Shown here: positions 1 through 11,247 of the stretch, piece after piece | Layout: every line of letters begins with the position of its first letter | How positions within the stretch are numbered: the stretch's first letter is position 1 | Assembly (NCBI GenBank): GCA_033064195.1 | Contig: JARBJD010000305.1 | Coordinates: 23,714-87,713 of the forward strand | Length of the DNA: 64,000 bases | Direction of reading: 5' to 3' | Source of the DNA: Blattamonas nauphoetae | Taxonomy: Eukaryota > Preaxostyla > Oxymonadida | Program-made: the position numbers and the translations under genes | The notes under the pieces: generated by a model | Seen by the model: only the letters and a program-made list of their open reading frames with translations | Told to the model about the DNA's origin: nothing | Database searches by the model: none

Positions 1-1968
1 TCGTTGAAAGCGACAGGTCGATCGAATTCAGTTCAAGTTGGATCGGTTGTTATTCAGATGCCTGTGGAGCCAGTTCGTTTGACTCAGATCGAAAAGACTG
101 TCGAGACCGAGACATCACTGAAACTGTTGTTGACAGGATCAGGATTTGTTTCGAAAGAAACATACACAGTGGAAGTGTCTGGAGTTGCGACAGAAGATAG
201 ATCGTCGAATGCTCACACACGAACGTTCACAGTTGTTGCCTCTGCCACAACATCAGCTTCGTCGTCCACACTTGTTCTCTCCATCTCTGATCCAACATCT
301 CTGCAGTTTGGGCAAACATACACCGTGACGAAGATTGACAATGGGACAAACCCTGGAATTGTTGTTGGGACTCTCTCTTTCTCGACCCCTGCACTTCCTG
401 CTCCAACCCCTCTCTTCACATCAGCCGTCTGTTCTTTGGATGCGAGCCACACGAAAGTGATCGTTGATTTTAGAGGAACAGACTTTGAAGCCGGACAATA
501 CAAAGTGACATTCCAAGATGACTCGTTTCTGGATGTAGAATTCACCACAGATTCTGATGGAAAATCGACAGGAACGATGGATTTGGGAGTGATTGGATCA
601 AATGCTGGATGGATTGAAGGAACAACATGGATTGTGAGTAAAGTGAAGAGTGTGTCAAATCCGACACTTTCGATCGACATTGTGCATCCTGTGTCGTTCA
701 CGATTCCGACGGTGGCTCGACTGACTGGGATTGAAGTGAGTGAACTGGATGGGTCAACGAAAGGGAAAGTGAGGCTGTCGTTTTCGAGTGTGGAGTTGGA
801 GAAAGGAGTGGAATACACGCTGACACTGAATGGACAAGACTCAGATCAAGAGGAGCTGACTCGGAAAATGACAACATCAGTATCTGGAGATCTTGGAGTG
901 AAGGAAGAAGTGCTGTATCCATTTGAGACCGACGTAGGCAAACGAAAACAACAGATGAAATTTGGAGTGTTGTACAAGGTGACATCGTTGAAAGCGACAG
1001 GTCGATCGAATTCAGTTCAAGTTGGATCGGTTGTTATTCAGATGCCTGTGGAGCCAGTTCGTTTGACTCAGATCGAAAAGACTGTCGAGACCGAGACATC
1101 ACTGAAACTGTTGTTGACAGGATCAGGATTTGTTTCGAAAGAAACATACACAGTGGAAGTGTCTGGAGTTGCGACAGAAGATAGATCGTCGAATGCTCAC
1201 ACACGAACGTTCACAGTTGTTGCCTCTGCCACAACATCAGCTTCGTCGTCCACACTTGTTCTCTCCATCTCTGATCCAACATCTCTGCAGTTTGGGCAAA
1301 CATACACCGTGACGAAGATTGACAATGGGACAAACCCTGGAATTGTTGTTGGGACTCTCTCTTTCTCGACCCCTGCACTTCCTGCTCCAACCCCTCTCTT
1401 CACATCAGCCGTCTGTTCTTTGGATGCGAGCCACACGAAAGTGATCGTTGATTTTAGAGGAACAGACTTTGAAGCCGGACAATACAAAGTGACATTCCAA
1501 GATGACTCGTTTCTGGATGTAGAATTCACCACAGATTCTGATGGAAAATCGACAGGAACGATGGATTTGGGAGTGATTGGATCAAATGCTGGATGGATTG
1601 AAGGAACAACATGGATTGTGAGTAAAGTGAAGAGTGTGTCAAATCCGACACTTTCGATCGACATTGTGCATCCTGTGTCGTTCACGATTCCGACGGTGGC
1701 TCGACTGACTGGGATTGAAGTGAGTGAACTGGATGGGTCAACGAAAGGGAAAGTGAGGCTGTCGTTTTCGAGTGTGGAGTTGGAGAAAGGAGTGGAATAC
1801 ACGCTGACACTGAATGGACAAGACTCAGATCAAGAGGAGCTGACTCGGAAAATGACAACATCAGTATCTGGAGATCTTGGAGTGAAGGAAGAAGTGCTGT
1901 ATCCATTTGAGACCGACGTAGGCAAACGAAAACAACAGATGAAATTTGGAGTGTTGTACAAGGTGACA
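1..1968 (+). repeat. Two tandem 984-bp coding repeats, third copy diverging
   Basis: The block starting TCGTTGAAAGCGACAGG recurs at 1, 985 and 1969, a period of 984 bp (328 codons). Copies 1 and 2 read as identical throughout, including silent sites. Copy 3 matches only up to about 2153 and then diverges. Each block encodes about three Ig-like domains. Identity at silent sites points to very recent duplication or conversion; a mis-assembly near the window edge is the alternative. Confidence 0.9.
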
Positions 1969-4839
1969 TCGTTGAAAGCGACAGGTCGATCGAATTCAGT
2001 TCAAGTTGGATCGGTTGTTATTCAGATGCCTGTGGAGCCAGTTCGTTTGACTCAGATCGAAAAGACTGTCGAGACCGAGACATCACTGAAACTGTTGTTG
2101 ACAGGATCAGGATTTGTTTCGAAAGAAACATACACAGTGGAAGTGTCTGGAGTTTTGACGGGAAGTGAATCGTCGAATGTTCACACTCGGACTTTCACAG
2201 TTGTTGCCTCTGATGTGACATCTGCGTCATCGTCGACCCTCGTTCTCTCAAGCTCTGATCCAACATCTCTGAAATTTGGTCAAACATACTCAGTGAAGAA
2301 GATTGACAATGGGACAGAGTCTGGAATTGTTATTGAGACTCCCTCGTTCTCGACCTCTGACCTTTCTGTTAATCCGCCATCCACTGCTCGCTTAACTTTT
2401 GCCTCAGTCGAGATGAACTCCCAAGGCATCTTGTTGTCGATCGTTCTCAATGGCGAGCATCTTCCCTCTGACTCAATATTCCACTTGACACTCAACAAAA
2501 CAATCACAATCCCAGTTTCGTTCAGCTCGAGCACGAAAGGAAAGAGCGAGGTTGTGATGTTGGGGTTGGATGGAGGCCTCGATTTTGGTAAAACATATTC
2601 GATCACAGATCTGTCAAATGGAGGACTGAAGATCATTGCAGATGACATCCAAATCACAACACCTCCGAAACCATCGGAACTGACACTCTGTGTGTGCTCC
2701 GACGATTCTGGTGATTCATGGATGATTCGGAGTGGGGCAGATGTCGCGACGTGTCTCCGAATCGAACGAGCGTGGAACTTAGCTGAACGACTCTCGATTC
2801 ACAACAATATGATGCGAATTGTGAAACCCGCGTCGCTCTCCTCACCGATGCTCGTGTCGTCTCTTCCATTCAAACTGACATCAGGAAACATGGATCAATC
2901 GCTCCTCTCTCTTTCCCAACCATCGTCGATGACCAATTCGGATGGTTCGCTGCTCTCGATCACGAATGGTGAATGTGGATTGACACTCCTCACCATCACC
3001 ACTTCCTCCTCGTCGTCGTTCGTCTTCATCTCTGCTCAATCCTCCACAATCACCATCCAATTGTGTTCGATCGAAGGAACATCCAACCCAGAATCGAACT
3101 CAGAAGGATCGATTTGTGGATGGAAGACAGGATTCCTTCAATTTATTGAATCGAAAGCGAATCTGTCAGCAGTGACTCTGAAGGGACTTGGGTCTGGTGG
3201 GATTGTTCAGAAAGGAGGAGAAATGACAATTTCTACTGGGATCTTCTCTGACAACGGACAAACGAACTTATCGTTCCCATTGGCGAGACAGAACATCCAC
3301 TGCGAAGGAGAAGGAAAACTGATGATCAACAGTCTTGCACAAGGGGATGGATCGAAGAACACTCCATCAGCTTGGATTGATGCCGACGAGTGCTCAATCA
3401 GTGGAGACCAAGACATTGTCTCGTCTCCTCTCTTCGTTCCCACTCTCGACTCTGACGCTTCCTCCACGAACCTCGACAAGAAGACAAACACGATGCACTT
3501 CACTGTGAAAGGAGAGATACTTGTGCCGTGTGGTCTGGATGTGGAAGTGTTTGAGTGGGATTCTTCGAAGAGTGTGGAGGGTGGATCCGCTCTTCTCTCT
3601 CTCCACTCGCTGGCAACGACGAAATGGACCTCGACTGAGATTGTTGGACAAGTGGATCTGAAAACATCACTCTCGTCTCTCAACTCTTCTCTCGAATGGC
3701 GTGCCAGACTGGTGTTTGGAGACAATCGAACGACTTCGAATTCGTTCCTGTTCGCTTCAGCTTCATCGACAGGAAAAGGGAACATGTCGCAAGGAGGGGT
3801 TACCTCGAAGATGTTGTGGATCATTCCTGTCGTTGTCTGTGCCCTTCTGGCTCTAATTTTGTTGATTGTTCTGATCATCTTCGTCACTCGTCGAAACAAG
3901 AAGAAGCAGAACCAACAATCGCTCCTGATGAACGAGGAGAGATCAGCGATGGAGATGGGAGAAGTAATTCTGAAAGAAGAAGACGACGATCCCGACTCAA
4001 CACTGAACCGCATTCTGAACAAAGAAGGGTCAATTCTCCATGTCAGCAAGCCTGTCTCATCCCTGACAGACAACGAGAACAGAACATTCTCAAACGACAC
4101 TTTCAATCCTCTCGAAACTGTTGTTCGAGACATCCCGGAATCGATGCAACGTGAAGCCATTCAATGTGTGCATCCTTTTGATACAAAAGTTGTGTCGTGT
4201 GAAGACAGTCTGTATTGTCGTCTGCATGGTCGAGAGAACGAGAGGAAGGGGATCTCTTGGAAGAGAGTGGCGAGCTCGGTTGCAAATGGTCTAGTCCAAC
4301 TTCATCTCCGGAATCCCACTCATCATGCACTCTCCGCACTCAATCCACACCGAATTGTGTTTGACAACGAGACAATCAGCATCGTTCTCAACCATCCCAC
4401 GCCAACAGATCAACTTTCCAACAACCGCAATCGTCAGCCTCACTCGCTCCATCCATCGCTCCAACAGAAGTCTGGTCAGAACGAGGGAGAGCGATGGGAA
4501 GCACCTGAAGTGAAAAGAGACGAACAGCAGCCAAAAAACGAGTGTGACCAGGCCAAGGCATCTGTGTTCAGTCTTGGTCTGGTCATGTTTGAGATGGTGA
4601 CGATGACCGTGCCGTTTGGTGAAGTGGATGGCGTGAATGCTCATCGTCAGATTGTGTCTGGTTCTCTTCCCGACGTCTCGAAGATCGAAGACGACTCCGC
4701 TCGCGACCTCATCTCTTCCTGTCTCGCCCACAACCCGAAAGAAAGGCCAACACTCTCCTCACTCTCCGACTCGCTCAACAAACTCGCCCAAACCGACCCG
4801 AGCACAGCTGCTCTTCCTTCGCACAATGTCGTCCAGTGA
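1..4839 (+). CDS. Large surface receptor with Ig-like repeats, one TM segment and a cytoplasmic pseudokinase (5' end outside window)
   Basis: The frame is already open at base 1, so the start and signal peptide lie upstream; 1612 codons are visible and the gene ends in TGA. Codons 1 to about 890 are Ser/Thr-rich beta-sandwich (IPT/Ig-like) repeats, including two copies of a 328-residue block. About 920-1200 looks like a short beta-helix section containing GSICGWKTGF and SARQNIHCEGEG-type strings shared with the other receptors here. Residues about 1271-1296 (from MLWIIPVVV) form one membrane segment followed by RRNKKK, giving an outside-in topology. About 1395-1600 is a kinase C-lobe: RWEAPEV (APE), VFSLGLVMFEM (F helix) and KERPTL are present. 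The HRD loop and DFG are absent, so it should be a pseudokinase. Exact ligand and role are unknown. Confidence 0.85.
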   Translation, partial: SLKATGRSNSVQVGSVVIQMPVEPVRLTQIEKTVETETSLKLLLTGSGFVSKETYTVEVSGVATEDRSSNAHTRTFTVVASATTSASSSTLVLSISDPTSLQFGQTYTVTKIDNGTNPGIVVGTLSFSTPALPAPTPLFTSAVCSLDASHTKVIVDFRGTDFEAGQYKVTFQDDSFLDVEFTTDSDGKSTGTMDLGVIGSNAGWIEGTTWIVSKVKSVSNPTLSIDIVHPVSFTIPTVARLTGIEVSELDGSTKGKVRLSFSSVELEKGVEYTLTLNGQDSDQEELTRKMTTSVSGDLGVKEEVLYPFETDVGKRKQQMKFGVLYKVTSLKATGRSNSVQVGSVVIQMPVEPVRLTQIEKTVETETSLKLLLTGSGFVSKETYTVEVSGVATEDRSSNAHTRTFTVVASATTSASSSTLVLSISDPTSLQFGQTYTVTKIDNGTNPGIVVGTLSFSTPALPAPTPLFTSAVCSLDASHTKVIVDFRGTDFEAGQYKVTFQDDSFLDVEFTTDSDGKSTGTMDLGVIGSNAGWIEGTTWIVSKVKSVSNPTLSIDIVHPVSFTIPTVARLTGIEVSELDGSTKGKVRLSFSSVELEKGVEYTLTLNGQDSDQEELTRKMTTSVSGDLGVKEEVLYPFETDVGKRKQQMKFGVLYKVTSLKATGRSNSVQVGSVVIQMPVEPVRLTQIEKTVETETSLKLLLTGSGFVSKETYTVEVSGVLTGSESSNVHTRTFTVVASDVTSASSSTLVLSSSDPTSLKFGQTYSVKKIDNGTESGIVIETPSFSTSDLSVNPPSTARLTFASVEMNSQGILLSIVLNGEHLPSDSIFHLTLNKTITIPVSFSSSTKGKSEVVMLGLDGGLDFGKTYSITDLSNGGLKIIADDIQITTPPKPSELTLCVCSDDSGDSWMIRSGADVATCLRIERAWNLAERLSIHNNMMRIVKPASLSSPMLVSSLPFKLTSGNMDQSLLSLSQPSSMTNSDGSLLSITNGECGLTLLTITTSSSSSFVFISAQSSTITIQLCSIEGTSNPESNSEGSICGWKTGFLQFIESKANLSAVTLKGLGSGGIVQKGGEMTISTGIFSDNGQTNLSFPLARQNIHCEGEGKLMINSLAQGDGSKNTPSAWIDADECSISGDQDIVSSPLFVPTLDSDASSTNLDKKTNTMHFTVKGEILVPCGLDVEVFEWDSSKSVEGGSALLSLHSLATTKWTSTEIVGQVDLKTSLSSLNSSLEWRARLVFGDNRTTSNSFLFASASSTGKGNMSQGGVTSKMLWIIPVVVCALLALILLIVLIIFVTRRNKKKQNQQSLLMNEERSAMEMGEVILKEEDDDPDSTLNRILNKEGSILHVSKPVSSLTDNENRTFSNDTFNPLETVVRDIPESMQREAIQCVHPFDTKVVSCEDSLYCRLHGRENERKGISWKRVASSVANGLVQLHLRNPTHHALSALNPHRIVFDNETISIVLNHPTPTDQLSNNRNRQPHSLHPSLQQKSGQNEGERWEAPEVKRDEQQPKNECDQAKASVFSLGLVMFEMVTMTVPFGEVDGVNAHRQIVSGSLPDVSKIEDDSARDLISSCLAHNPKERPTLSSLSDSLNKLAQTDPSTAALPSHNVVQ

Positions 4840-5513
4840 TGAGACAGTGACGATCGCTCACATCACATCAGATGTGCACTTCATTTCAGCTCCTTCACTT
4901 CACCTTCCACTCCCATCTTCGGTGGATGGGTGCTGTTTTCTTTGCATGTCACCCGTCTTCATTCTCTCCACATTTCACCTTTCTGCACTCATCCATCCCA
5001 CACACTGCACGATCAACCACACTTATCTTCACAGAACTCGCTTACCCACAAATCTCGCCACACTCTCACATCTCCACCTCAGTCTCTCATACTGATCAAC
5101 GATCAATCTCCGTCCATCCACTTCATTCCTCCAACTACTCCGATGGGGACTCAGATCGATTCTGTGTGTTTGAATCTCTTATTTTGATGTGCCGCGTGTC
5201 GACGAAGGTTGTCTTTGTTTCTTTGACGTTTGATGATCTCAGAAGACTCTTCTTCGCTGGGATTGGTTGCTCTCTTCACTCGTCATCTCTTTCATCCTTC
5301 ATTTCAGACTTTTTTCTCACATCGTTCTTTCTCTGCTTTTGTTGACAGTACGACAAAATTCGGAATTTTCTTCCTACGTGTCTTTCACGATCCACTTCAC
5401 ATTTTCACGGATTTTCGATTTCTTTCGGACTTTTCAAGTGTAATCGAATGAAAAATGGGTCATTGGGAAGAAAATTTTTGACAACTTGGGAGCGTACCCT
5501 AGCTCTTAAAAGA
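4840..5513. other. Intergenic, no gene seen
   Basis: This pyrimidine-rich stretch lies downstream of the receptor stop. Only short shadow frames occur. It ends at the hAT target duplication and is probably 3' UTR plus spacer. Confidence 0.5.
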
Positions 5514-5537
5514 GATGTAACTAGGCATGGGCACCAG
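5514..5537 (+). repeat. Left target-site duplication and terminal inverted repeat of the hAT element
   Basis: GATGTAAC (5514-5521) is followed by the element end TAGGCATGGGC (5522-5532) and then ACCAG. The right end of the element carries the same 11 bases inverted, then GCCAG, followed by the same 8 bp. An 8-bp duplication is the hallmark of hAT transposition. Confidence 0.9.
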
Positions 5538-5850
5538 TCACCTGACTCCAGATTTTCGGACTGACTCGTTTTGGCCCATGTTTTCTTGCCTTCTCCTGAT
5601 GGTGAGTGATCTTATCGTTTCCGGGGACTTTTTCCTAAATTATTGTCAGAAAATGTTCATTCAACGATGATACTTCTTCCAAAACGCTGATCATGTCAGA
5701 AGGTCAAGAAATTATGAATTATGGTTTGATGTCGATTGTGTCAACTTCGAGAGTCCCGTTTCATCCAAATCATCTCGCGCTCAATGATCGTTGACGTGAG
5801 CAAAGACATCAGTACATACCAAGAGACGGAAGGTGAAACAGCGACGACGC

Positions 5851-8630
5851 GAAACAGGAAATGGACGAGGTGACAACGACGCTGCGCAAAACGAGATGGA
5901 CGAGGTGACAACGACGCTGCGCAACGCGAGATGGACGAGGTGACAACGACGCTGCGCAACACGAAATGGACGAGGTGACAACGACGCTGCGCAACGTGAG
6001 ATGGACGAGGTGACAACGACGCTGCGCAACACGAAATGGACGAGGTGACAACGACGCTGCGCAACGTGAGATGGACGAGGTGACAACGACGCTGCGCAAC
6101 GCGAGATGGACGAGGTGACAACGACGCTGCGCAACGCGAGATGGAGAAGGTGACAACGACGCTGCGCAACGCGAGATGGACGAGGTGACAACGACGCTGC
6201 GCAACGTGAGATGGACGAGGTGACAACGACGCTGCGCAACGCGAGATGGACGAGGTGACAACGACGCTGCGCAACGTGAGATGGACGAGGTGACAACGAC
6301 GCTGCGCAACGCGAGATGGAGGAGGTGACAACGACGCTGCGCAACGCGAGATGGACGAGGTGACAACGACGCTGCGCAACACGAGATGGACGAGGTGACA
6401 ACGAAGCTGCGCAACGCGAGATGGACGAGGTGACAACGACGCTGCGCAACGTGAGATGGACGAGGTGACAACGACGCTGCGCAACGCGAGATGGACGAGG
6501 TGACAACGACGCTGCGCAACGTGAGATGGACGAGGTGACAACGACGCTGCGCAACGCGAGATGGACGAGGTGACAACGACGCTGCGCAACGCGAGATGGA
6601 CGAGGTGACAACGACGCTGCGCAACACGAGATGGAGGAGGTGACAACGACGCTGCGCAACACGAGATGGAGGAGGTGACAACGACGCTGCGCAACACGAG
6701 ATGGACGAGGTGACAACGACGCTGCGCAACGCGAGATGGACGAGGTGACAACGACGCTGCGCAACACGAGATGGAGGAGGTGACAACGACGCTGCGCAAC
6801 GCGAGATGGACGAGGTGACAACGACGCTGCGCAACACGAGATGGAGGAGGTGACAACGACGCTGCGCAACACGAGATGGAGGAGGTGACAACGACGCTGC
6901 GCAACACGAGATGGAGGAGGTGACAACGACGCTGCGCAACGCGAGATGGAGGAGGTGACAACGACGCTGCGCAACGTGAGATGGACGAAGTGACAACGAC
7001 GCTGCGCAACACGAGATGGAGGAGGTGACAACGACGCTGCGCAACGCGAGATGGACGAGGTGACAACGACGCTGCGCAACGTGAGATGGACGAAGTGACA
7101 ACGACGCTGCGCAACGCGAGATGGACGAGGTGACAACGACGCTGCGCAACACGAGATGGAGGAGGTGACAACGACGCTGCGCAACGCGAGATGGAGGAGG
7201 TGACAACGACGCTGCGCAACACGAAATGGACGAGGTGACAACGACGCTGCGCAACGCGAGATGGAGGAGGTGACAACGACGCTGCGCAACGCGAGATGGA
7301 GGAGGTGACAACGACGCTGCGCAACGCGAGATGGACGAGGTGACAACGACGCTGCGCAACGCGAGATGGAGGAGGTGACAACGACGCTGCGCAACGCGAG
7401 ATGGAGGAGGTGACAACGACGCTGCGCAACGCGAGAAGGACGAGGTGACAACGACGCTGCGCAACGCGAGATGGACGAGGTGACAACGACGCTGCGCAAC
7501 GCGAGATGGACGAGGTGACAACGACGCTGCGCAACGCGAGATGGACGAGGTGACAACGACGCTGCGCAACGCGAGATGGACGAGGTGACAACGACGCTGC
7601 GCAACGCGAGATGGACGAGGTGACAACGACGCTGCGCAACGCGAGATGGACGAGGTGACAACGACGCTGCGCAACACGAAATGGACGAGGTGACAACGAC
7701 GCTGCGCAACGCGAGATGGACGAGGTGACAACGACGCTGCGCAACGCGAGATGGACGAGGTGACAACGACGCTGCGCAACACGAGATGGAGGAGGTGACA
7801 ACGACGCTGCGCAACACGAGATGGAGGAGGTGACAACGACGCTGCGCAACACGAGATGGAGGAGGTGACAACGACGCTGCGCAACGCGAGATGGACGAGG
7901 TGACAACGACGCTGCGCAACGTGAGATGGACGAGGTGACAACGACGCTGCGCAACGCGAGATGGACGAGGTGACAACGACGCTGCGCAACACGAGATGGA
8001 TGAGGTGACAACGAAGCTGCGCAACGTGAGATGGACGAGGTGACAACGACGCTGCGCAACGCGAGATGGACGAGGTGACAACGACGCTGCGCAACACGAG
8101 ATGGACGAGGTGACAACGACGCTGCGCAACGCGAGATGGACGAGGTGACAACGACGCTGCGCAACACGAGATGGAGGAGGTGACAACGACGCTGCGCAAC
8201 ACGAGATGGAGGAGGTGACAACGACGCTGCGCAACACGAGATGGACGAGGTGACAACGACGCTGCGCAACGCGAGATGGACGAGGTGACAACGACGCTGC
8301 GCAACACGAGATGGAGGAGGTGACAACGACGCTGCGCAACGCGAGATGGACGAGGTGACAACGACGCTGCGCAACACGAGATGGACGAGGTGACAACGAC
8401 GCTGCGCAACACGAGATGGAGGAGGTGACAACGACGCTGCGCAACGCGAGATGGACGAGGTGACAACGACGCTGCGCAACGTGAGATGGACGAAGTGACA
8501 ACGACGCTGCGCAACGCGAGATGGACGAGGTGACAACGACGCTGCGCAACGTGAGATGGACGAGGTGACAACGACGCTGCGCAACGCGAGATGGACGAGG
8601 TGACAACGACGCTGCGCAACACGAGATGAA
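5851..8630. repeat. 35-bp minisatellite, 79 units
   Basis: The unit contains GACGAGGTGACAACGACGCT followed by GCGCAACGCGAGATG with substitutions only. From ATGGACGAGG at 5861 to the same motif at 8591 is exactly 78 periods of 35 bp, so there are no indels. Variable positions are few (GCG/GTG/ACG after GCAAC, and GGACGAGG versus GGAGGAGG). The minus strand has no stop in any frame. Since 35 is not a multiple of 3, all three minus frames encode the same cyclic 35-residue peptide over about 940-966 codons. The flanks hold decayed units. The long frames look like a by-product of a stop-free repeat rather than genes. Confidence 0.95.
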
Positions 8631-8639
8631 CGCAGAAGC

Positions 8640-9381
8640 AACGACGATACGCTATAGGAGCTGAGTCTGTGCTCTCCTCATCGTGCATATCCAACCTCTG
8701 TGATTTACGAAGTCTTGATCTTTTTCCCTGTCGCAGATGGTCAGACTATTGGAAGCTCTTCAAACTGGTCTGATTCACTCTCTCACATTTGTGACGTATC
8801 AATTGGGTTCTGTCGATGAAGAATTTACCTTCTGGTCAAGTACTCGTGGGTTTTGTTCACTTCTTTTAACACGATTGTTTTCTCCATCGAGTGTTTTGTT
8901 CAGAAAAATGACAGATAAAGTGTGAAGTGTGACTCAAGACACCTGGAGAAGCCAGAAAACAAGAGAAGTAAATCGTGGGGGATGGTGATCCACTGGCAGT
9001 GGCTGAGTCTGTGCTCGCCTCTTCGAGCATGGTTTTGGACAAGGGTGAGTTGGAGGATGACATGGGAGGAGTGGGCATCGGCGAGAACGACACTTTGGGT
9101 CCAGACGACACAAGAAGGTTATGCAAGAGGTGAGTGACGACAGGGATAGTGTCTGGTGCAAGCACGACTTGTTAATGTCCCGTTTGGAGTGGTGTCATGC
9201 GGAGGCGCTTGAGGGAGAGATCGACTTGCTGGGTGGAGAGTGAGTTCGACGGGGAGCGATGAGGTGGGACGTCGTCCTCGCAGATGGTTGTGTGGTGATG
9301 TAATCCGCAAGATCTGATGCTTTTGTTCTTGTCAACTTTCTTCTTGCTCCCTTCTCACTTTTTTAAGAGTCTATCAATGTC
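8640..9381. other. hAT interior between minisatellite and transposase stop, no gene seen
   Basis: Only short overlapping frames occur on both strands, with no recognisable domain. It probably belongs to the 3' flank of the transposase inside the hAT element. Confidence 0.4.
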
Positions 9382-10760
9382 TCATGTTCCGGAACCCAAC
9401 CATTGTCTGACAGTAACCTTCTGTAGTTGTTCCTCATTGTAGTCCTCGCCTTTTTCATCTTGTTCTATCTGTTGACTAATACTAACTCTTGTTAATGCTA
9501 GCAATGTTGTCTCACTGAGATTGAACCGTCGATTTCCAACGAAACGTCGAAGTGCAGAGATTTCTCTCTCACAGCTTGCTTCTGTCGGACTAGTGCAGAA
9601 AAGATTGCAGACAAGATTGGAGTACAAACCAATCTGCGTTTCTTCATCCACCATTGATCTCCAGAAAGGATATAATCCATCGTGACGCAGCACATCCCCT
9701 CCAAAAGAGTTTGTCGACGATGACCAATAGTTGAAGACACGAACAATGGAGTTTATACTCGTTGCATCCAGCTGTGGATAGACAGCTTCGAGCAGATTGC
9801 ACATTGCGATTGGAAGTATTGTTTTCCAATCAATCTCATTGAGTAAATGCCATTTGTCTTCGTGATGGAATGACCTGAAAAGAGGAAGAGCAATATCTCC
9901 TCTGGCAGAGCTCAGAACAGAAATTTCATCATCATTCCCTACTGCTTCAATTCCAGCTAGAATCTCATCCCTTCGTGATTGATTAAGCGCTCCAATTGAC
10001 AATGATGATACTGGCGGAGCGTCCTCATACGGAGTTGCGACTGGTTCACTAGTCATCTCACCATCGTCAATATCACTCAGCTCGTCATCGACGATGCTAT
10101 CTAACAACTGATCAAATGTCTCATGCGACTTTCGATGATGGCGATGAGTGGAGATTTGTGTGACAAGTGCAAGAGGTGTTGGTATTACATGACTCTCATG
10201 GGAAAGACGGGAGGAGACGTTGAGTGTCTGAGTCGATTCAGCGATATAGTCGCCAGTGTTAACATCACGTGGGATAATAGTTGTCATTCGCCTTGGAGTC
10301 GATTTTGCTTCTGGTTCCATCCTTTCATAAATACAAAATGTGTTGTTCACAAACGCTTTTCGGCCTTCAAGTGTGTGAATATAGGCAAGTGCCGCAATAG
10401 TTCCGGCTTCTGTGTTGAAAGTGTAACTATAAAGATTCTCCATCATAGACAGAATGACAGGTTTCCAGACTGTTGTCGATACTTGCACTGACAAGAAGAG
10501 TTGGTGATAGTGTTCAAACAGCTGGATCAGGACTGGGAAAACACTCACGAGCGATGTTGAATCACTTTCGAAAAATGAAATGGCTCGAAAGATGGGAATG
10601 ACCAAGTTGTACATATGTACGACATCTGCAAACGAAAGGCTCTCGCGTTGAAATGGAGGGAGTTGATTGAAAAGTCCCAATAATTTTGAAAAGAGCCAAA
10701 ACACTATGGATGGTTTCACTTTTTTTATTTTTCTCCAAATTCTTAAAATCACTCAAATAT
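9382..10760 (-). pseudogene. hAT transposase, C-terminal part
   Basis: About 456 open codons end in TGA at 9382. The final 60 residues carry the hAT C-terminal dimerisation signature: SPTEASCEREISALRRFVGN, then a short Arg-Phe stretch and SETTLLALTRV. The ER in that signature is a conserved element of hAT catalytic cores. The first residues (LLGLFNQLPP...FADVVHMYN) fit the helical region after the TRW motif. An acidic linker (SIVDDELSDIDDGE) lies in the middle. No ATG-initiated start is needed because this is the continuation of the gene starting at 21845. Near 10690 two frames both look coding, which indicates an intron or a frameshift. It is non-functional because elements A and B lie upstream in the same gene. 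Confidence 0.8.
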
Positions 10761-11133
10761 GATGGAAAAGGGGTTTGTTTCGAAATTGAGCTTCGATCGT
10801 GACGAGAAACGACACTTTTTTGAAACGCCAATTGAACACATTTATTGTTTCAAAAACAGATGAGAGAAGATCATGAGGTGAGACAATGTGAAAAAAGAAG
10901 GTTCTACAATGGAGAGTACGGATAAGATGTATTGTGAAGAAATAGAGGCAAAATACTCAATAGTCTCGAAAATGCTCTATTGCACTTGAATTATCAGTTG
11001 AAATTAGATTTCTGCATGAACCCAGGAGTACAAGTATTTTTTCTTGAATTGGACACATGTTTGCACCCATCTGGCAAGATCATCATCGATCGTGTCCTGA
11101 ACACTCCTTTCCTTTGTCTATCTGAAATTATGA
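10761..11133 (-). pseudogene. hAT transposase, eroded or intron-containing stretch before element A
   Basis: On the minus strand a short open stretch follows TTTCAGATAG next to element A and reads KERSVQDTIDDDLARWVQ, ending in TAA near 11010. It looks like hAT coding sequence with an upstream splice acceptor. The following 250 bp carry stops in every frame. TGA at 11131-11133 is the left copy of the element A target duplication. Confidence 0.4.
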
Positions 11134-11212
11134 TAGTGCCCTCAAAAACCCGCTTTTATCCATAAACCCGCGCAAAATCCAAAATGTTGATCATCATCAT
11201 GAATTAATTCCT
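11134..11212 (+). repeat. Element A left TIR
   Basis: TAGTGCCCTCAAAAACCCGC, then CATAAACCCGCGCAAAATCC and GAATTAATTCC. It is nearly identical to 16374-16450 and is inverted relative to 15785-15865. Confidence 0.88.
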
Positions 11213-11247
11213 TCCATCTCATATTTTCACTTTTTAGACCTAGTTTC

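Noticed and set aside
213-985. Minus-strand frames of 201 and 95 codons over the 984-bp repeats
   Set aside because: Antisense shadows of the receptor frame; they repeat only because the coding module repeats.
3207-4160. 317-codon minus frame under the first receptor, with similar frames under its paralogs
   Set aside because: It is antisense to conserved receptor coding sequence and has Ser/Arg-rich antisense composition with no family match.
5741-8694. Three minus-strand open frames of 941-966 codons
   Set aside because: They are the three frames of one stop-free 35-bp repeat and encode the same cyclic peptide; no unique sequence or start context.
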